Shown here: positions 8,202 through 19,500 of the stretch, in pieces
Layout: each line of letters begins with the position of its first letter
Position numbering within the stretch: position 1 is the first letter of the stretch
Source of the DNA: Pseudomonas chlororaphis
GTDB lineage: Bacteria > Pseudomonadota > Gammaproteobacteria > Pseudomonadales > Pseudomonadaceae
Length of the DNA stretch: 64,000 nt
Assembly (NCBI GenBank): GCA_001023535.1
Contig: CP011020.1
Coordinates: 186,001 to 250,000, forward strand
Direction of reading: 5' to 3'
The notes under the pieces: generated by a model
Told to the model about the DNA's origin: nothing
The model's input: the letters and a program-made list of their open reading frames with translations, nothing else
Databases searched by the model: none
Position numbers and translations under genes: made by a program

Positions 8202-10285
8202 TGGGACTCCAGGCTGGGGAAACCGGGCAAATCAATCATGCCTGCCGAGGTAACGCGGGCGTGCTGCCCGACTTCATTGACCGACAACACCGCCATGTGC
8301 GGCACGGCTCGCGACATGAACGCACGCAGGAGCCGGCGTAACGGTGCCGCACACAACAGCACCGGCTGCTTGTTGCCACTGAGTTGCCGTTCGGCCTCTC
8401 TCGCCAGAGTGGTGACAAACCGCTCCAGCTCCTGAGCCGGCAACAACGCCGCCTGCAAGCCTTCGCGTGGGCGGGCAGCGGCGAGCATGTAACCCTCCAA
8501 CTGCGGTGCAATCGTGAAGACGTTGAGCTCGCCGTTTTTATCGACCAGACGCTCATACAGCGCCGCGCCCAGGCGCTCGCGGACTCGCTCCACGAGATCT
8601 TCGGCGTTCTTGTTGGTGCGCCCTGCATCCACCAGCACTTCGAGAATGGTTTCAAGATTGCGGATGGACACTTGCTCACGCAGCAGAAACTGCAGGACCC
8701 GCTGGATATCCGAATAACTGAGGACCTGGGGCACCAACTCATCCACCAGGCTGCCCAGGCTCGCGCGCTTTTTCTCGATCAATCGCTCGGTCTCGGCGCG
8801 CGTCAGGAACTCCGGCGCATAACGGCGCGCCAGCTCGGACAGATGAGTCAGCAACACCGTGTCAGGCTCAACCAGGGTGTAGCCTGCCGTTCGCGCCTGG
8901 CCCCGTTGCGCGACTTCAATCCATAGCGCCTTGAGCCCGTAGGTAGGTTCCTTGGTGGCTCGTCCTTCCAGCGCCAGCGTCACACCGCCCGGATTGATCG
9001 CCAGCAACTTGTCGAACTCCAGCTCGCCGGTGGCGATCGCCGCGCCCTGTACACAAACCTGATAGGTACCATTGGCCAGCTTCTTGTCGGCATGCACATT
9101 GAGCTGCGGTAATGCGAAACCGTAATCCCTGGCAAATTGCTTACGCAGGTTGTCGATGCGCAGGCTCAGCGTGCTGGTGGCGGCAAGAACATGCACGGCC
9201 AAGTCCGCACTTAAACGCAACTCGAACGGATCGGTACTCATCAACGCGTAGACGTCATTGGACTCGTTGTCTTGCCCCGTCAGCAGGTCCGATTTTTGCG
9301 AGTCATTATCTTTGTTGGCCTTGCGTCGCAACTTTCGGTAGGAAAACCAAGCCGCCGCGAAGAAAGCGAAAAACAACATCAACAGCGGAATCAGCGGCAA
9401 CCCCGGCATCATCGCCAGGAACAGCGTCACCAGCGCCACCACCGCCAAAGTCTTTGGATAAGCCGACACTTGCCGTCCCAGCTCGGGTCCCAGCCGTGCA
9501 TCGGTGGCGGCCCGGGTAATAATGATGCCAGCTGCCACCGCAATGATCAGTGAAGGGATCTGCGTGACGATGCCGTCGCCCACGGTCAACAAGGTGTAGT
9601 GGTGCAACGCATCACCCCAGCTCTGCCCTTTTTGCAGGATGCCGACCGACAGGCCGCCAATGATGTTGATCGCGATGATCACAATGCCCGCAATCGCATC
9701 GCCCTTGACGAACTTGGATGCGCCATCCATGGCGCCGTAGAAGTTCGATTCGCGCTCCAACTGGCTACGTCGGCGCTTGGCCTCTTCCTGGTCGATGATG
9801 CCCATGTTCAAGTCGGCGTCGATGCTCATCTGCTTACCCGGCAAGGAGTCCAGGGTAAACCGGGCAGCTACTTCGGCCACACGCTGGGCACCACTGGTGA
9901 CCACGACGTACTGCACCACCACCAGAATCAGGAAAACCACGAAGCCAATCACGTAGTTGCCGCCCACGACATGGGTGCCCACAGCGGCGATGACCAGCCC
10001 CGCATCACCATCGGTGAGGATCAGCCGCGTCGCGGAGATATTCAGGGCCAGGCGAAACAAGGTGGTCATCAGCAACAGCGACGGAAAGGTCGAGAAGCTC
10101 AACGGCTTATCGATGTCGAAGGTCACCAGCAACACCATCAACGCAACGGCAAAGTTGGTCAGCAGCAGCAAGTCCAACAGCCAGGTGGAGATCGGCGTGA
10201 ACAACACCAGCAAAATGCCGATAACCGCCACAGCCAGCAGCAGATCGCTGCCCTCGGAAAGCAGGCGTGACAAGAGTGGCTTCAT
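8198..10285 (-). CDS. flhA: Flagellar-type export gate protein FlhA
   Basis: FlhA is the nonameric inner-membrane export gate; its cytoplasmic domain binds chaperone-substrate complexes. The 695-residue product is full length. About eight membrane segments lie in residues 15-325. The FHIPEP family signature is clear at about residues 145-171 (RVAEVAARFTLDSLPGKQMSIDADLNMG), with the adjacent loop carrying AMDGASKFVKGDAIAGIVI. The cytoplasmic domain, about residues 340-695, follows a charged linker (RKLRRKANKDNDSQK). The ATG at 10285 overlaps flhB as ATGA. Its neighbours fliQ, fliR and flhB provide most of the export apparatus; fliP is absent from this stretch. Confidence 0.97.
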   Translation of the reverse strand: MKPLLSRLLSEGSDLLLAVAVIGILLVLFTPISTWLLDLLLLTNFAVALMVLLVTFDIDKPLSFSTFPSLLLMTTLFRLALNISATRLILTDGDAGLVIAAVGTHVVGGNYVIGFVVFLILVVVQYVVVTSGAQRVAEVAARFTLDSLPGKQMSIDADLNMGIIDQEEAKRRRSQLERESNFYGAMDGASKFVKGDAIAGIVIIAINIIGGLSVGILQKGQSWGDALHHYTLLTVGDGIVTQIPSLIIAVAAGIIITRAATDARLGPELGRQVSAYPKTLAVVALVTLFLAMMPGLPLIPLLMLFFAFFAAAWFSYRKLRRKANKDNDSQKSDLLTGQDNESNDVYALMSTDPFELRLSADLAVHVLAATSTLSLRIDNLRKQFARDYGFALPQLNVHADKKLANGTYQVCVQGAAIATGELEFDKLLAINPGGVTLALEGRATKEPTYGLKALWIEVAQRGQARTAGYTLVEPDTVLLTHLSELARRYAPEFLTRAETERLIEKKRASLGSLVDELVPQVLSYSDIQRVLQFLLREQVSIRNLETILEVLVDAGRTNKNAEDLVERVRERLGAALYERLVDKNGELNVFTIAPQLEGYMLAAARPREGLQAALLPAQELERFVTTLAREAERQLSGNKQPVLLCAAPLRRLLRAFMSRAVPHMAVLSVNEVGQHARVTSAGMIDLPGFPSLESQ

Positions 10286-11355
10286 GGCGCAAGCACCTTA
10301 TTGCCTGGCAGTGCGATGACCCAGCGATAAATACGCGCCACGTCGGCCTGCGTCGAATCCGGAATCGCCGAATCGACCCGTGCCAAGGCATGCAGCGCCC
10401 GCGCCAAGGGCGGACGACGCAAAATCGGTACCTGGTGTTTCCTGGCAACATGGCAGATACGTCGGGCATGCAGGCCGCGTCCCATGGCCAGCACCTTGGG
10501 CGCGAGCATGCTGGACGGTCGGTATTGCAAAGCCACCGCGTAATGAGTCGGGTTAGTGATGATAACGTCGGCATCCTTGACCTGACCCAGCGCAGCGGCC
10601 TTCTTCAACAGCGCCTGCTGGATGCCTTTGCGCTTGGCGCGCACTTCAGGATCGCCTTCGCGGCGGCGATGTTCGTCCTTCGTTTCCCGACGACTCATAC
10701 GCATCTGCCGCCCAAACTCGCGCCGCGAATACCAGATATCAAACAGCGCCGCAGCCGCCATCACCGCCAGCACGGTAAAACCCAACTGCATCAGCAATTG
10801 TTTGCTGGCCTGCGGCAACGCCAGGGGCGATATCGTCGCCATGCCCAACAATTGCGGCAGCACGCTTTGGAACAGGTAATACAAGACCAGCGAGAACAGT
10901 GCGCCCTTGACCAGCACCTTGATCAGTTCGACGAACATGCGTCGCGAAAACAGTTTCTTGAGACCCTGGATCGGATGCAGCCGCTTGAAGTCAGGCTTCA
11001 ATGCCGTCATTGAAAACACCGGGCCGCTGAACAACAGGTTCGTCAGGATCGCCATCAGCACCAGCGCGCCAATCAACGGCAACAACCCGTACACCACCTG
11101 CCGCAGGCTGTAGCCGCCCTGCTCGCCCAGGTAACCAAAGCCTTGCCCCAGTTGCCCGGCGTTGCCCAGCCACCAATGGGTGTGAGCAGCAATGACACTC
11201 GCCAACGGGTACGCGATGGCTGAAAAGACCATCAGGAAGGTCAACAACATGATGAAGGACAACAGATCGGGGCTACGCGGCACCTGCCCTTTCTTGCGCG
11301 CCTCTTCGAGCTTGTAGGGTGTAGCCTCTTCGCTCTTGTCCTGTTGATCGCTCAT
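10282..11355 (-). CDS. flhB: Flagellar-type export switch protein FlhB
   Basis: FlhB is the autocleaving switch of the export apparatus; cleavage in its NPTH site changes substrate specificity from rod/hook to late substrates. The 357-residue protein begins MSDQQDKSEEATPYKLEEARKKGQVPRS, the classic FlhB start, has four membrane segments between about 30 and 210, and has the NPTHYAVAL site at about residue 266. The C-terminal domain ends YRWVIALPGNKVLAP. Start ATG at 11355 overlaps fliR as ATGA. Because the switch is intact, the apparatus probably exports more than one class of substrate, although no hook or filament gene is visible in the window. Confidence 0.97.
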   Translation of the reverse strand: MSDQQDKSEEATPYKLEEARKKGQVPRSPDLLSFIMLLTFLMVFSAIAYPLASVIAAHTHWWLGNAGQLGQGFGYLGEQGGYSLRQVVYGLLPLIGALVLMAILTNLLFSGPVFSMTALKPDFKRLHPIQGLKKLFSRRMFVELIKVLVKGALFSLVLYYLFQSVLPQLLGMATISPLALPQASKQLLMQLGFTVLAVMAAAALFDIWYSRREFGRQMRMSRRETKDEHRRREGDPEVRAKRKGIQQALLKKAAALGQVKDADVIITNPTHYAVALQYRPSSMLAPKVLAMGRGLHARRICHVARKHQVPILRRPPLARALHALARVDSAIPDSTQADVARIYRWVIALPGNKVLAP

Positions 11356-12095
11356 TGCACACCCGCCGGTGACAGGGCAAACCGCAAGGCGCTTTCAATC
11401 AGCAGCGGCAAACGCTGGACGATCATCGGTAAGGTCAGGATAAAAATGAACATGCCCACGCCCAACTTGAGGGGCAAGGACAGGAAATAGACATTGGCCT
11501 GGGGCATGGAACGGGACAAAAACGCAAACGCCACATCGATCAGCCACAGCCCGAGAATCACCGGCACGACAATCATGAACGCCAGCAAGAACTGCTGCGT
11601 CATGACCGTCGCCAGAGAAAAGGACAACGTGGTCAACGACACGCTGCCGGGCGGAACGGCCACCAGCAACTGAGCGAAGACCCGGAGCAAATCGTGATGC
11701 AGATTGAGCACGACAAATAACGCAGCCAACGACCAGCCCAACAGCTCGGCCAACAAGCCCGCCATGTTCGAGGTACCCGGATCAAACACCCCGGCCGCAT
11801 TCAAACCGATTTGAGTGTCAATCAACTTGCCAGCCATATCGACACCGGCATGAGCGGCATGAAAACCGAAGGCCATCAACACACCCAGCAGCAACTCGCC
11901 CAACACCACGGGCAGCGTGAAAACAGGCGCCTGAGTGAGCGTCATGCTGCCGACCAACACGGCGGACAACGCCAGTGCCAGGATCAACCGGACAGTCAAT
12001 GGAATGCGCGAAAAAAACAGGATCGGCGAAACCACCACGAGCGGAATCAACCTGACCGATACGAGAAGCGCATTGAGGAGGAAAGATGTCAGCAC
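11352..12095 (-). CDS. fliR: Flagellar-type export apparatus protein FliR
   Basis: FliR is an inner-membrane component of the FliPQR core that forms the export channel entrance. The 247-residue protein has about six hydrophobic segments, an early RLIPLVVVSPILFFSRIPLTVRLILALALSA stretch, and the family-typical GELLLGVLMAFGFHAAHAGVDMAGKLIDTQIGLNAAGVFDP region (about residues 85-125). The start is GTG at 12095, 21 bases after fliQ. A strong ribosome site is not visible, so the exact start could shift by a few codons. Length and topology are normal for FliR. Confidence 0.94.
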   Translation of the reverse strand: MLTSFLLNALLVSVRLIPLVVVSPILFFSRIPLTVRLILALALSAVLVGSMTLTQAPVFTLPVVLGELLLGVLMAFGFHAAHAGVDMAGKLIDTQIGLNAAGVFDPGTSNMAGLLAELLGWSLAALFVVLNLHHDLLRVFAQLLVAVPPGSVSLTTLSFSLATVMTQQFLLAFMIVVPVILGLWLIDVAFAFLSRSMPQANVYFLSLPLKLGVGMFIFILTLPMIVQRLPLLIESALRFALSPAGVQ

Positions 12096-12116
12096 AAACT
12101 CACACCAAAAACGCTG

Positions 12117-12380
12117 CTAGAAGCTAGCGGCCTGAGTTAATGCACTGAGTGCGAATTGTTTGAGGACCGTCAGCATCCAGCCACCGAAGACCAGCAACAT
12201 GACGACCGTCACGATCAGCTTGGGGATGAAGGTCAGGGTCATTTCCTGGATCTGGGTCGCGACTTGCAGAATGCTGACCAGAAGGCCGACGATCAGGATG
12301 GCCAGAAGTAGCGGAGCAGCCACCATTGCGGAGGTCAGAAGCGCTTCTTTGAGCGCGTAGAGCATGAAATCCTGCGTCAT
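12117..12380 (-). CDS. fliQ: Flagellar-type export apparatus protein FliQ
   Basis: FliQ is a small two-helix inner-membrane protein of the FliPQR export core. Starting at the ATG at 12380 (MTQDFMLYALKEAL) it has 87 residues, the usual FliQ size. The two membrane segments are at about 17-37 and 52-72, separated by the conserved loop QVATQIQEMTLTFIPKL. Longer upstream in-frame starts would add 27 residues with no family counterpart. It is the first gene of the block as seen here. fliP, which normally precedes fliQ, is missing; upstream lies about 370 bases of apparently non-coding DNA and then the ankyrin-repeat gene. Confidence 0.95.
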   Translation of the reverse strand: MTQDFMLYALKEALLTSAMVAAPLLLAILIVGLLVSILQVATQIQEMTLTFIPKLIVTVVMLLVFGGWMLTVLKQFALSALTQAASF

Positions 12381-12749
12381 CCATAACCCCAACTGAGCTT
12401 GATCCAAGGTGCACTCTGGGCGCGCCATAGCCTGAATGGCAGATCGCCATGATTTCGCCATGGTAGCGATTTAGTGTCAGTGGATGCAACAGGATGTTAC
12501 GAGGCGGGGACAAATGGTAGGGTTGCTTGGCTTACCGGAGGGTCAGCACTAATTCAAAGGACTTCGCGCACTTCCTATAAGGTACGCGCCCGCGAGCCTT
12601 CTTCCGCCTGCGCTAACTCTCGTTTCTTGCCAAAAGGGATGGGGGGAACGAAACGGGGAACGTCTGCCTTCCGAGAGGGGATCCATCAAACAGGCACCAA
12701 TCGTTGGAGCAGATTTGTGGGGCTCCCTTAAGGTCTGGCCCCTATATCC
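12381..12749. other. Non-coding stretch upstream of the flagellar-type block
   Basis: This 369-base gap separates fliQ from the ankyrin-repeat gene, both on the minus strand, so it should hold the promoter of the fliQ-fliI block and the end of the RHS-ankyrin transcript. I see no convincing sigma-54 or sigma-28 promoter and no T-tailed terminator. Two GGGGAACG copies lie close together near 12645-12660, and a weak GGGGC...GCCCC stem lies around 12718-12744. No credible coding sequence, including a fliP remnant, could be recognised on either strand. Confidence 0.5.
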
Positions 12750-13502
12750 TCAGGATGTTTTTTTGATAAAGGCAGGAAATTTAACTCCCCTCACCTTCAG
12801 CATATCTATGACAGTATTTTTCCAACGCTGTGCTTCGGAGTCTGGTGGTACCTGACGTACTTCAACACTTATTGCCAACTTGCGCAGGTCATAGGTGTAG
12901 CCATGCTCCAACAGCCAAGCGATCACCTCAAAATTTGCCAACGCAGCAGCAGCAATGGCCGCCGACTTACCATATTCATCATGGTCATTAACGTCTGCTC
13001 CGGCGGCGACGATTAGCATGACGTTCTGCAATCGTCCTTCTCGCGCAGCGCGATCCAAAGGTTTCATGCTCCTTTTGAGCCCAGTCCCTTTAGCATCACC
13101 TCCGTAACGAAGTATTAGTTCCAATAGCTCCAAACTATTTCCCCCCGCAAGAAGGGCCATGGCCGAGAGACCACCAAGCTTTTCAGACACTAGGTTGGGA
13201 TTTGCCCCAGCTTTCAATAATGCTTCGACACCTTTAGCGTTACGAGCGTTAAGTGCCCAAATGAGTGGAGTCGTTCCATCACTCCCCACTTCATCTACGT
13301 TGACTCCTTGGGCAGCCAGTCGATTCACATCACCGACACGACCCTCCATTGCGGCGTCAATCAGAGCGACAACCGCAGCATCCCCGAAAACCTGAGACGT
13401 CGTATTGCCACCAAGCCGTAAGGAAGCCTGAGCAACTCCTATATTCATAAAAACAAACCACACTAATAGAATAATTCTTGATTTCACTCTCGAAATACTC
13501 AT
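12750..13502 (-). CDS. Exported ankyrin-repeat protein, probable immunity protein for the RHS-lipase
   Basis: The 250-residue product has an N-terminal signal peptide (about residues 8-27, ending GVAQAS) and four to five ankyrin repeats between about 45 and 210, visible as DGTTPLIWALNARNAKGVEALLKAGANPN, LELLELILRYGGDAK, RSMKPLDRAAREGRLQNVMLIVAAGADVNDHDEYG and FEVIAWLLEHGY. Its ATG overlaps the stop codon of the giant RHS gene (ATGA), so it is translated straight after the toxin tip. Small repeat proteins exported to the periplasm and encoded directly after a lipase effector are commonly immunity proteins, so I infer that role. The base composition is markedly more AT-rich than the flagellar block, as in the RHS tip. 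Ankyrin repeats alone show binding, not which partner is bound. Confidence 0.75.
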   Translation of the reverse strand: MSISRVKSRIILLVWFVFMNIGVAQASLRLGGNTTSQVFGDAAVVALIDAAMEGRVGDVNRLAAQGVNVDEVGSDGTTPLIWALNARNAKGVEALLKAGANPNLVSEKLGGLSAMALLAGGNSLELLELILRYGGDAKGTGLKRSMKPLDRAAREGRLQNVMLIVAAGADVNDHDEYGKSAAIAAAALANFEVIAWLLEHGYTYDLRKLAISVEVRQVPPDSEAQRWKNTVIDMLKVRGVKFPAFIKKTS

Positions 13503-16500
13503 CGCGCTGAAGCACCAATCAAATATTCCAAAGACCGTAGTACAGATCCATTTTTATGTTGCTGCAACTGATTTAATGGATTGAGCCGCTCCGAACGCGA
13601 CATAGGCCTTCCGCTCTGTACAGAAGGTAGCTCAATTCGTCGACCTAAAGCTTCCGGAGCGTAGGCAAAGCCGATATTCGAAGCGAATTTATTACCTGAG
13701 AGCAGCCGTCCTGCCTCTATGCCAGCGACGGGTAGTGTACCCAGCAGAGCGGCCGCTACGTCATACCCTAAACTGTCTTGTGCAATGGAAACCAGATCCC
13801 CCGCAACATGATATGCCATCACATTAGCTTTTGCAGGCAAAATATCTAGCTTAAGCATTGTTGCAACACGGGGATGCACACCCGCCGCATTGAACGTAAT
13901 TGCTCGTCCTCCAACCGAGGTAGCTTGTACTGAGGCCAATCCACCACCAAGTGAATGTCCGACAAATGTCACATTTCCTTCAAGCGCCTCGTAAACACCT
14001 ACCGCCAACGATACCGCAGTTTCGAACTGCCCATCTACATACCCAAAGTTATTAACCGCGTCAGTCCAGGCGTCTGCACCACTTTCTGTGCCTCGATTGG
14101 CAAGATAATAACCCCCCTCACTCTCATCTTTGTAAAGAGCAGCAAAAAAATCTGATTTTTTATTTACAAAGTCATCTGGACTCAGCCCAACAACTCGAAC
14201 CTCATTAGCATCAAGACGATGTATTCCAAACCTGCTTAGATTCTTTCGCATACTCTCGACTCTAAGTTTATTAATCGGATCATCAGAATCATAGTTTAGA
14301 TAAACGTCATCAGCCATCAGATCCGATATGTATGCTTTCCGGAGCGCCGATGCATCCAGTCCATTCTTCTTCAACTCCTCCAGTTTGGCGGGATCAGCGA
14401 GATCTTTAGAGGCTCGCTCTACACGAGAATTCTCATCAGCCACTTCCTTCAACGCAGCATCATACTTTTCTGCATAGCTAATCCGAGCCGCTCGCTCAAA
14501 AGCATCAGCGACGATTCCCTGCCGCTTACTCATCGCGCCCGACTCAGGGCCAAAGAAATCGCCCCCCAACGACGCTTCAATCAAACCATTCCCTATCGCG
14601 TTACCAAAGGCATCTGCCGCTACGTCTACATAATCCAGCTTGCCGCCTTTTCCAATCAAGGCCTGAACACTGGAACCGACCTGAGCACCAATGATCCCGT
14701 TCATGAAGTTGGATTTGAAGTTATCGGTAGTCAGGCCCAACCCTTTGCTGATCCGAGCGGTGGCTACGGAAGCCAACGCTGACGTAGCGATTGAACGCCA
14801 GCTGAAGCTGGTGTCCAGGCCGACAATTTTGCTGGCTCCGTAGTTGCCAAAAGAGTTCAGTACAGCGGCAGTAGCGATTTTGCCATAGCTACCCACCTTT
14901 GCCAGTTCCTGGACGGTCTGCCCGCCCGAGACCAGATTACCAACTCCAGCGCCAATACCTGCGGCGAGTCCCCCCATGGCGACTTGTCCCCAGGAAAAAC
15001 CGTCTGTCACTCCCATGGCATTACCAGCGAGTTGGGCGGCAGCGCTACCGGCCATACCACCCACTACCGCGGCTCCAAAACCAGCCCACCCTGCCGCACC
15101 GCTGAGCGCGGCGACCCCGGCACCAGCAATAGTCGCACCTCCAGCAGCCCCCACTGCCACCAACGCCGCGCCTGCCGTGAACACCGTTGCTACTACAGCC
15201 ACCACCACCATGACGACGCTGGCAAGCCCTTTACTCTTCTTTTTCTTCGGTTTTGGCGGCTGATAGATCGGCACTGGCGTAAGATCACCAGTCACTTCAC
15301 TCTGATCATAGGCCTTGAAGGTATCGGCGTTGTTGGCATTGCTACCGGCGATGTTGGGAATGACCAGGCTTGTGCCACGCTCCAAAACATCGTCGACACT
15401 TAATCCATTGGCATCGGCAATTAGGTACCACATGCTCGAATCGCCCCAGGTTTTCTGGGCGATGCCTTGGAGGGTATCGCCGTCCACGATCACGTAGCTA
15501 CCAGGCGTGCGCGGCACTTCATCGAGTGAGACAGATGCGATGGTGTCGTAAATCTCCACAGCACTGTTATTACCGATACTTGCTAGCACGTTGCCATTAT
15601 GGAGAATATAACGCTGGGAAGAGAAATCGTAACCATCCGTGCGCACAGTCAGATGACCATTTCGGTCCGAAGTAAAATATCGACTAAAAGTCGCTTTCCC
15701 ACTCGCATACGCCATAAGCAGTTCGCCGCGAGCGCTGTAGGACATGGTCGTCAGGCCATTGCTTCCCCTATTAACAGTTGCCTGGATCGTGCTTTCCTTC
15801 CATGTATCAAACCCTGTAAGAGCCGTGAAATTCTCCCCCCACATGGTCCGATTACCGTTCTTGTCGTAGACGGTATAGCGATAGTGAACAGAACGTCCGG
15901 CAGCGTTATATCCGACAAGAGAATCACTTTCCACACCATCAGCATCGATCTTTCGTGTTTCATTGAAGAACGTGTTTTGAGAGGCAGTCCAAATGCTACC
16001 GTTCCAGCGGGCTACCAACTGATTATTGAGCTGCCCATCTCCACGATAGGTGTAGGTGGTACGGGTGCGCTCACTGCCATTGACATCCTCTTGGGAGATG
16101 CGGTTATTGCGTACGTCATACTGAGCACTGAATATCTGACTGGCCTCGCCGAGTAACGAGGTAAAAGAAGTATCGGGACTGGCCGACTGATTTCGAACCG
16201 AAGCCCGTTTAGTAATCGAGAGCTGGGCACCCAAGTCGTTATAGGTGTAATTGTTCAGAACATATTCGTAAGCAGGGGTACCGAAAAAATCAATAGCTTT
16301 TACATATTCCTCGGCGGATGTGCGACTGCCTGCTGCGTTATAGGTGTAGGCCTTGCCCTTCCCTTTACCGGCAACAACTCCTGCAGCCACAACCCCTCCA
16401 CTGTTGACGAAGCCGTCTTCAACCAGCACCCGCCCTTCCAGGTCATATTTAAACCAGTTGTCAATCACCGTGCGTGCGCCGGCCTGGTTGGTAGTATCCA

Positions 16501-19500
16501 TTGCGACACGGCGCCGATTGCCCACCTCGTCATAGCTATAATCGAGACGGGCGGTATTGCCACCCGCAAAGTCAGTACCGGCAGGCGCGCTTACCCCAGT
16601 CAGCCTACCCAACGCATCATATTTGTAGAGCATTTCATAGACGGAATTGAAGGTATACGTATCCGTCTTCATCCTGGCGGAGTTGAATTCACGTACTTTA
16701 TTCCCAGCCAAATCATATTCCGATCCAGTAGCAGCCGAGTTATTTATGGGCCCCTCGGTTACTAACTTGGTCAGACCATTGGCAAAGTATTGATAAGTTT
16801 TGTCAGGGCCATCAGCAATCTGCTCTTTCTCCACCTCACCAAAAGCATTGTAAGTATAGGTGTAGGTATGTCCGCCCCAATCCTTATACCCAACCAGCCG
16901 AGAAACGTCCCCAGTTGAATATGTCCAAGTTTTGGTGCTTCCCATCTCATCCTGTTCGAGCGTCTTGCGTTTGAGGGCATCGTACGCATAGCTAAACATC
17001 ACCCCGGATTCGTTCATGCTGTGGGTGATATCGCCACGCTCGTTATAAACCGTGTACCGGGTTGTCCCCGCTACCCCTGACATATAGGAATTGCCTTGAC
17101 GGCCATCCTCCACGTTCTTTAACGTCTCCGCCGTTTCTACAGTACCGCTGATCTCGGCATACAGACGCCCGGCCTGGTCGTACTTATTGGTCAATAAAGT
17201 GACTTGAGCGCCACTACGAATAACGCCGTGGTTGATCTGCCGATCCATGGCATCGTAACCGTCGACCAACACCGTACCCAAGGCATCCTGGGTGGCGACA
17301 CGGTTGCCATGGATGTCGTACCGGTACTGCCGCGAGTTGCCCAGCGCGTCGACATCGCGAGTCAGCTGGCCCACCTGGTTGTAGACGTGCTGGCGGGTGC
17401 GCAATAGGGTATTGCTGGCCATGCCGGTGTATGGCCCTACAAGGTCGGCCTCCTGAATCAGCCGGCCAAGGGCATCGTAGCGCTTCTCATGGATCAGGCT
17501 GGCCCGGTAGCTGGTGCCGTTCTCGCGCAGGATGTCGGTCACCGGCAGCGTTTCGGTAAGCACCTGGTTGGCGTGGTTATAGCTATAACTGGTGACGTAG
17601 CCGCGGGCGTCAGTGCGGCTGAGGACGTTGCCCCAACGGTCCACGGTCTGCCGGATGATCGGCGTGCTCAAGGTCAGTGTCGCGCTGTTGAGGGTGTCAG
17701 TGCTCAGATTGGCTTCGAACGCCGGCAAGTGTTGTTCGACAGTGCGACCGAGCAAGTCGTTGCGCATGTAGGTGATGCGGTCATCGGTGGTGATGCTCCA
17801 GTCACCCAACACCGTGCTTCGGCTGACTTTTTCGGAAAGGTCATACTGGAACGCGGTCACACTGGTTGCGTTGCCGTAGGACTCAAGTCGACCGATCTGA
17901 TCATAATTGAAGATTTCCACGACGGCGCCGTTGACCTGCTTACGGGTCACTTCGCCGAAGCGGTTATACAACGCGCCTTCACGAGCGGACGCTTGGGTGC
18001 TCAGGCCTTCCGTATACCAATCCACCGTGGCGATCTGCTGACCGAGCATGTCGTATTCAAAGGTACGGCGAATGGTGTGATTCATCGGCATCGGTACGCC
18101 AAATGCCGTCATCCATGCATTCATCGTGACATTAATCTGTCGGCTTTCCTCAACCCGTCGGCCGGCGATATCGACCTTGTAATTCTGCGACGAACCGGCC
18201 GCGTCAATTTCCTGGATCTCATGCCCGACAGCGTCGTAACGGGTACGGGTAATCTGACCCAGGCCGGCCTGCACGGTACCTGCGCCATCAGTGCCTGCAG
18301 CCCGAATCTCACGGATCTGCTGCCCGAACGCATTGAGCAGGTAGGTCGTGGTTGGCGACGCAGTGACGGTAGCGCTGGCAAAGGGGTCGACAGCGCCGTT
18401 CTTGGCAGTAGCCCGTGCGGGCTCGGTAACTTTGAGCACCTGACCAAGGGTGTTGTAGTCGGTGCTGACCACGTTGCCCTGGGCGTCGGTAACAGTCTTG
18501 ACGTTGCCTACACCATCATAAGTGCTACGGCTAAGCAGCAGATCGGCAGTCACCAGGGTGGCGCTGACCGCGCCAGTGCTGGCGTTAATGCTCTGTTGCC
18601 AGAAACGCGCGCCCTCAATGGTGGTCTGGCTCTGGCGCCCCATGGCGTCGTAAGTGAAACGAACGCGGCGATCAGTGGCGCTGGCCGTCGGTGCGGCCGG
18701 AAGCGCGTTCTCGGTCCAACTGGTGAGTTTGTTGGCGTAGTCGATCTGCCGGGTCAACTGGCCGAGGGCGTCATACTCCATGCGGCTGTAGTAGCCCAGG
18801 GCATCCACCGTGCCGATGCGCTGGCCGCCTTTATTATAGAAATACACGCTGCTGGCGCCGGTTTGCACGGTGGCACCGCTGGCGTTACGCGCGGTCTGGG
18901 TCTCGCGTACCAACTGACCGAAAGCGTCGTAGCTATAGAGCGTGGTGGGTGCCAGGGTATTCTGGGTCGAGGTAGCGACGTTGCCAGTGAAGGTGTAGAG
19001 GCCGACCAGGTTCTTCTGCACCGCCGTCTTACGCCCGAGGGCGTCGTATCGGGTGATCAGGGTGCGATCCTGAGTCGCGTCGGGCACGAGGTTGGTGCCG
19101 GTCATATCAGTCCCGAGGTAATAACCCCTGGCTGGCGCAGCCAACGTCAGTGCGTTCGCGTAACGCACGGTGCGGATGTTCTGACCGAGCGCATCATAGT
19201 CATAGGAAGTGACGCCCTTGAGTGCGTCGACGTCATGGCTGACTCGACCCAACACGTCATAAACCTTATAGGTGTCGACAAAATCGGTCGTTGCAACACC
19301 CGTGTTGTTCACTCGAACGCGGTTGCGCACGGCATTGCCAACCGAGTCGTAGGTCACCTCGGTGGTGATCTGGAATGTGTTGGCGGTACCGTCCGAACTC
19401 TGCTGGTAGCGACCGTTGAGCTTGTTGTACCAACCGGGGCTGGTGATCCGAATCTGCCGTCCAACGGCATCGTAGGCATAGGCCGTGGTACGTGCCTCAC

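Noticed and set aside
12381..12480. Sigma-54 promoter for the flagellar-type block
   Set aside because: No TGGCAC-N5-TTGC-like site on the minus strand; best candidate had too many mismatches.
12474..12731. 85-codon plus-strand frame in the gap before fliQ, considered as a transposase or small-gene remnant
   Set aside because: No recognisable domain, ribosome site or terminal inverted repeats; treated as non-coding.
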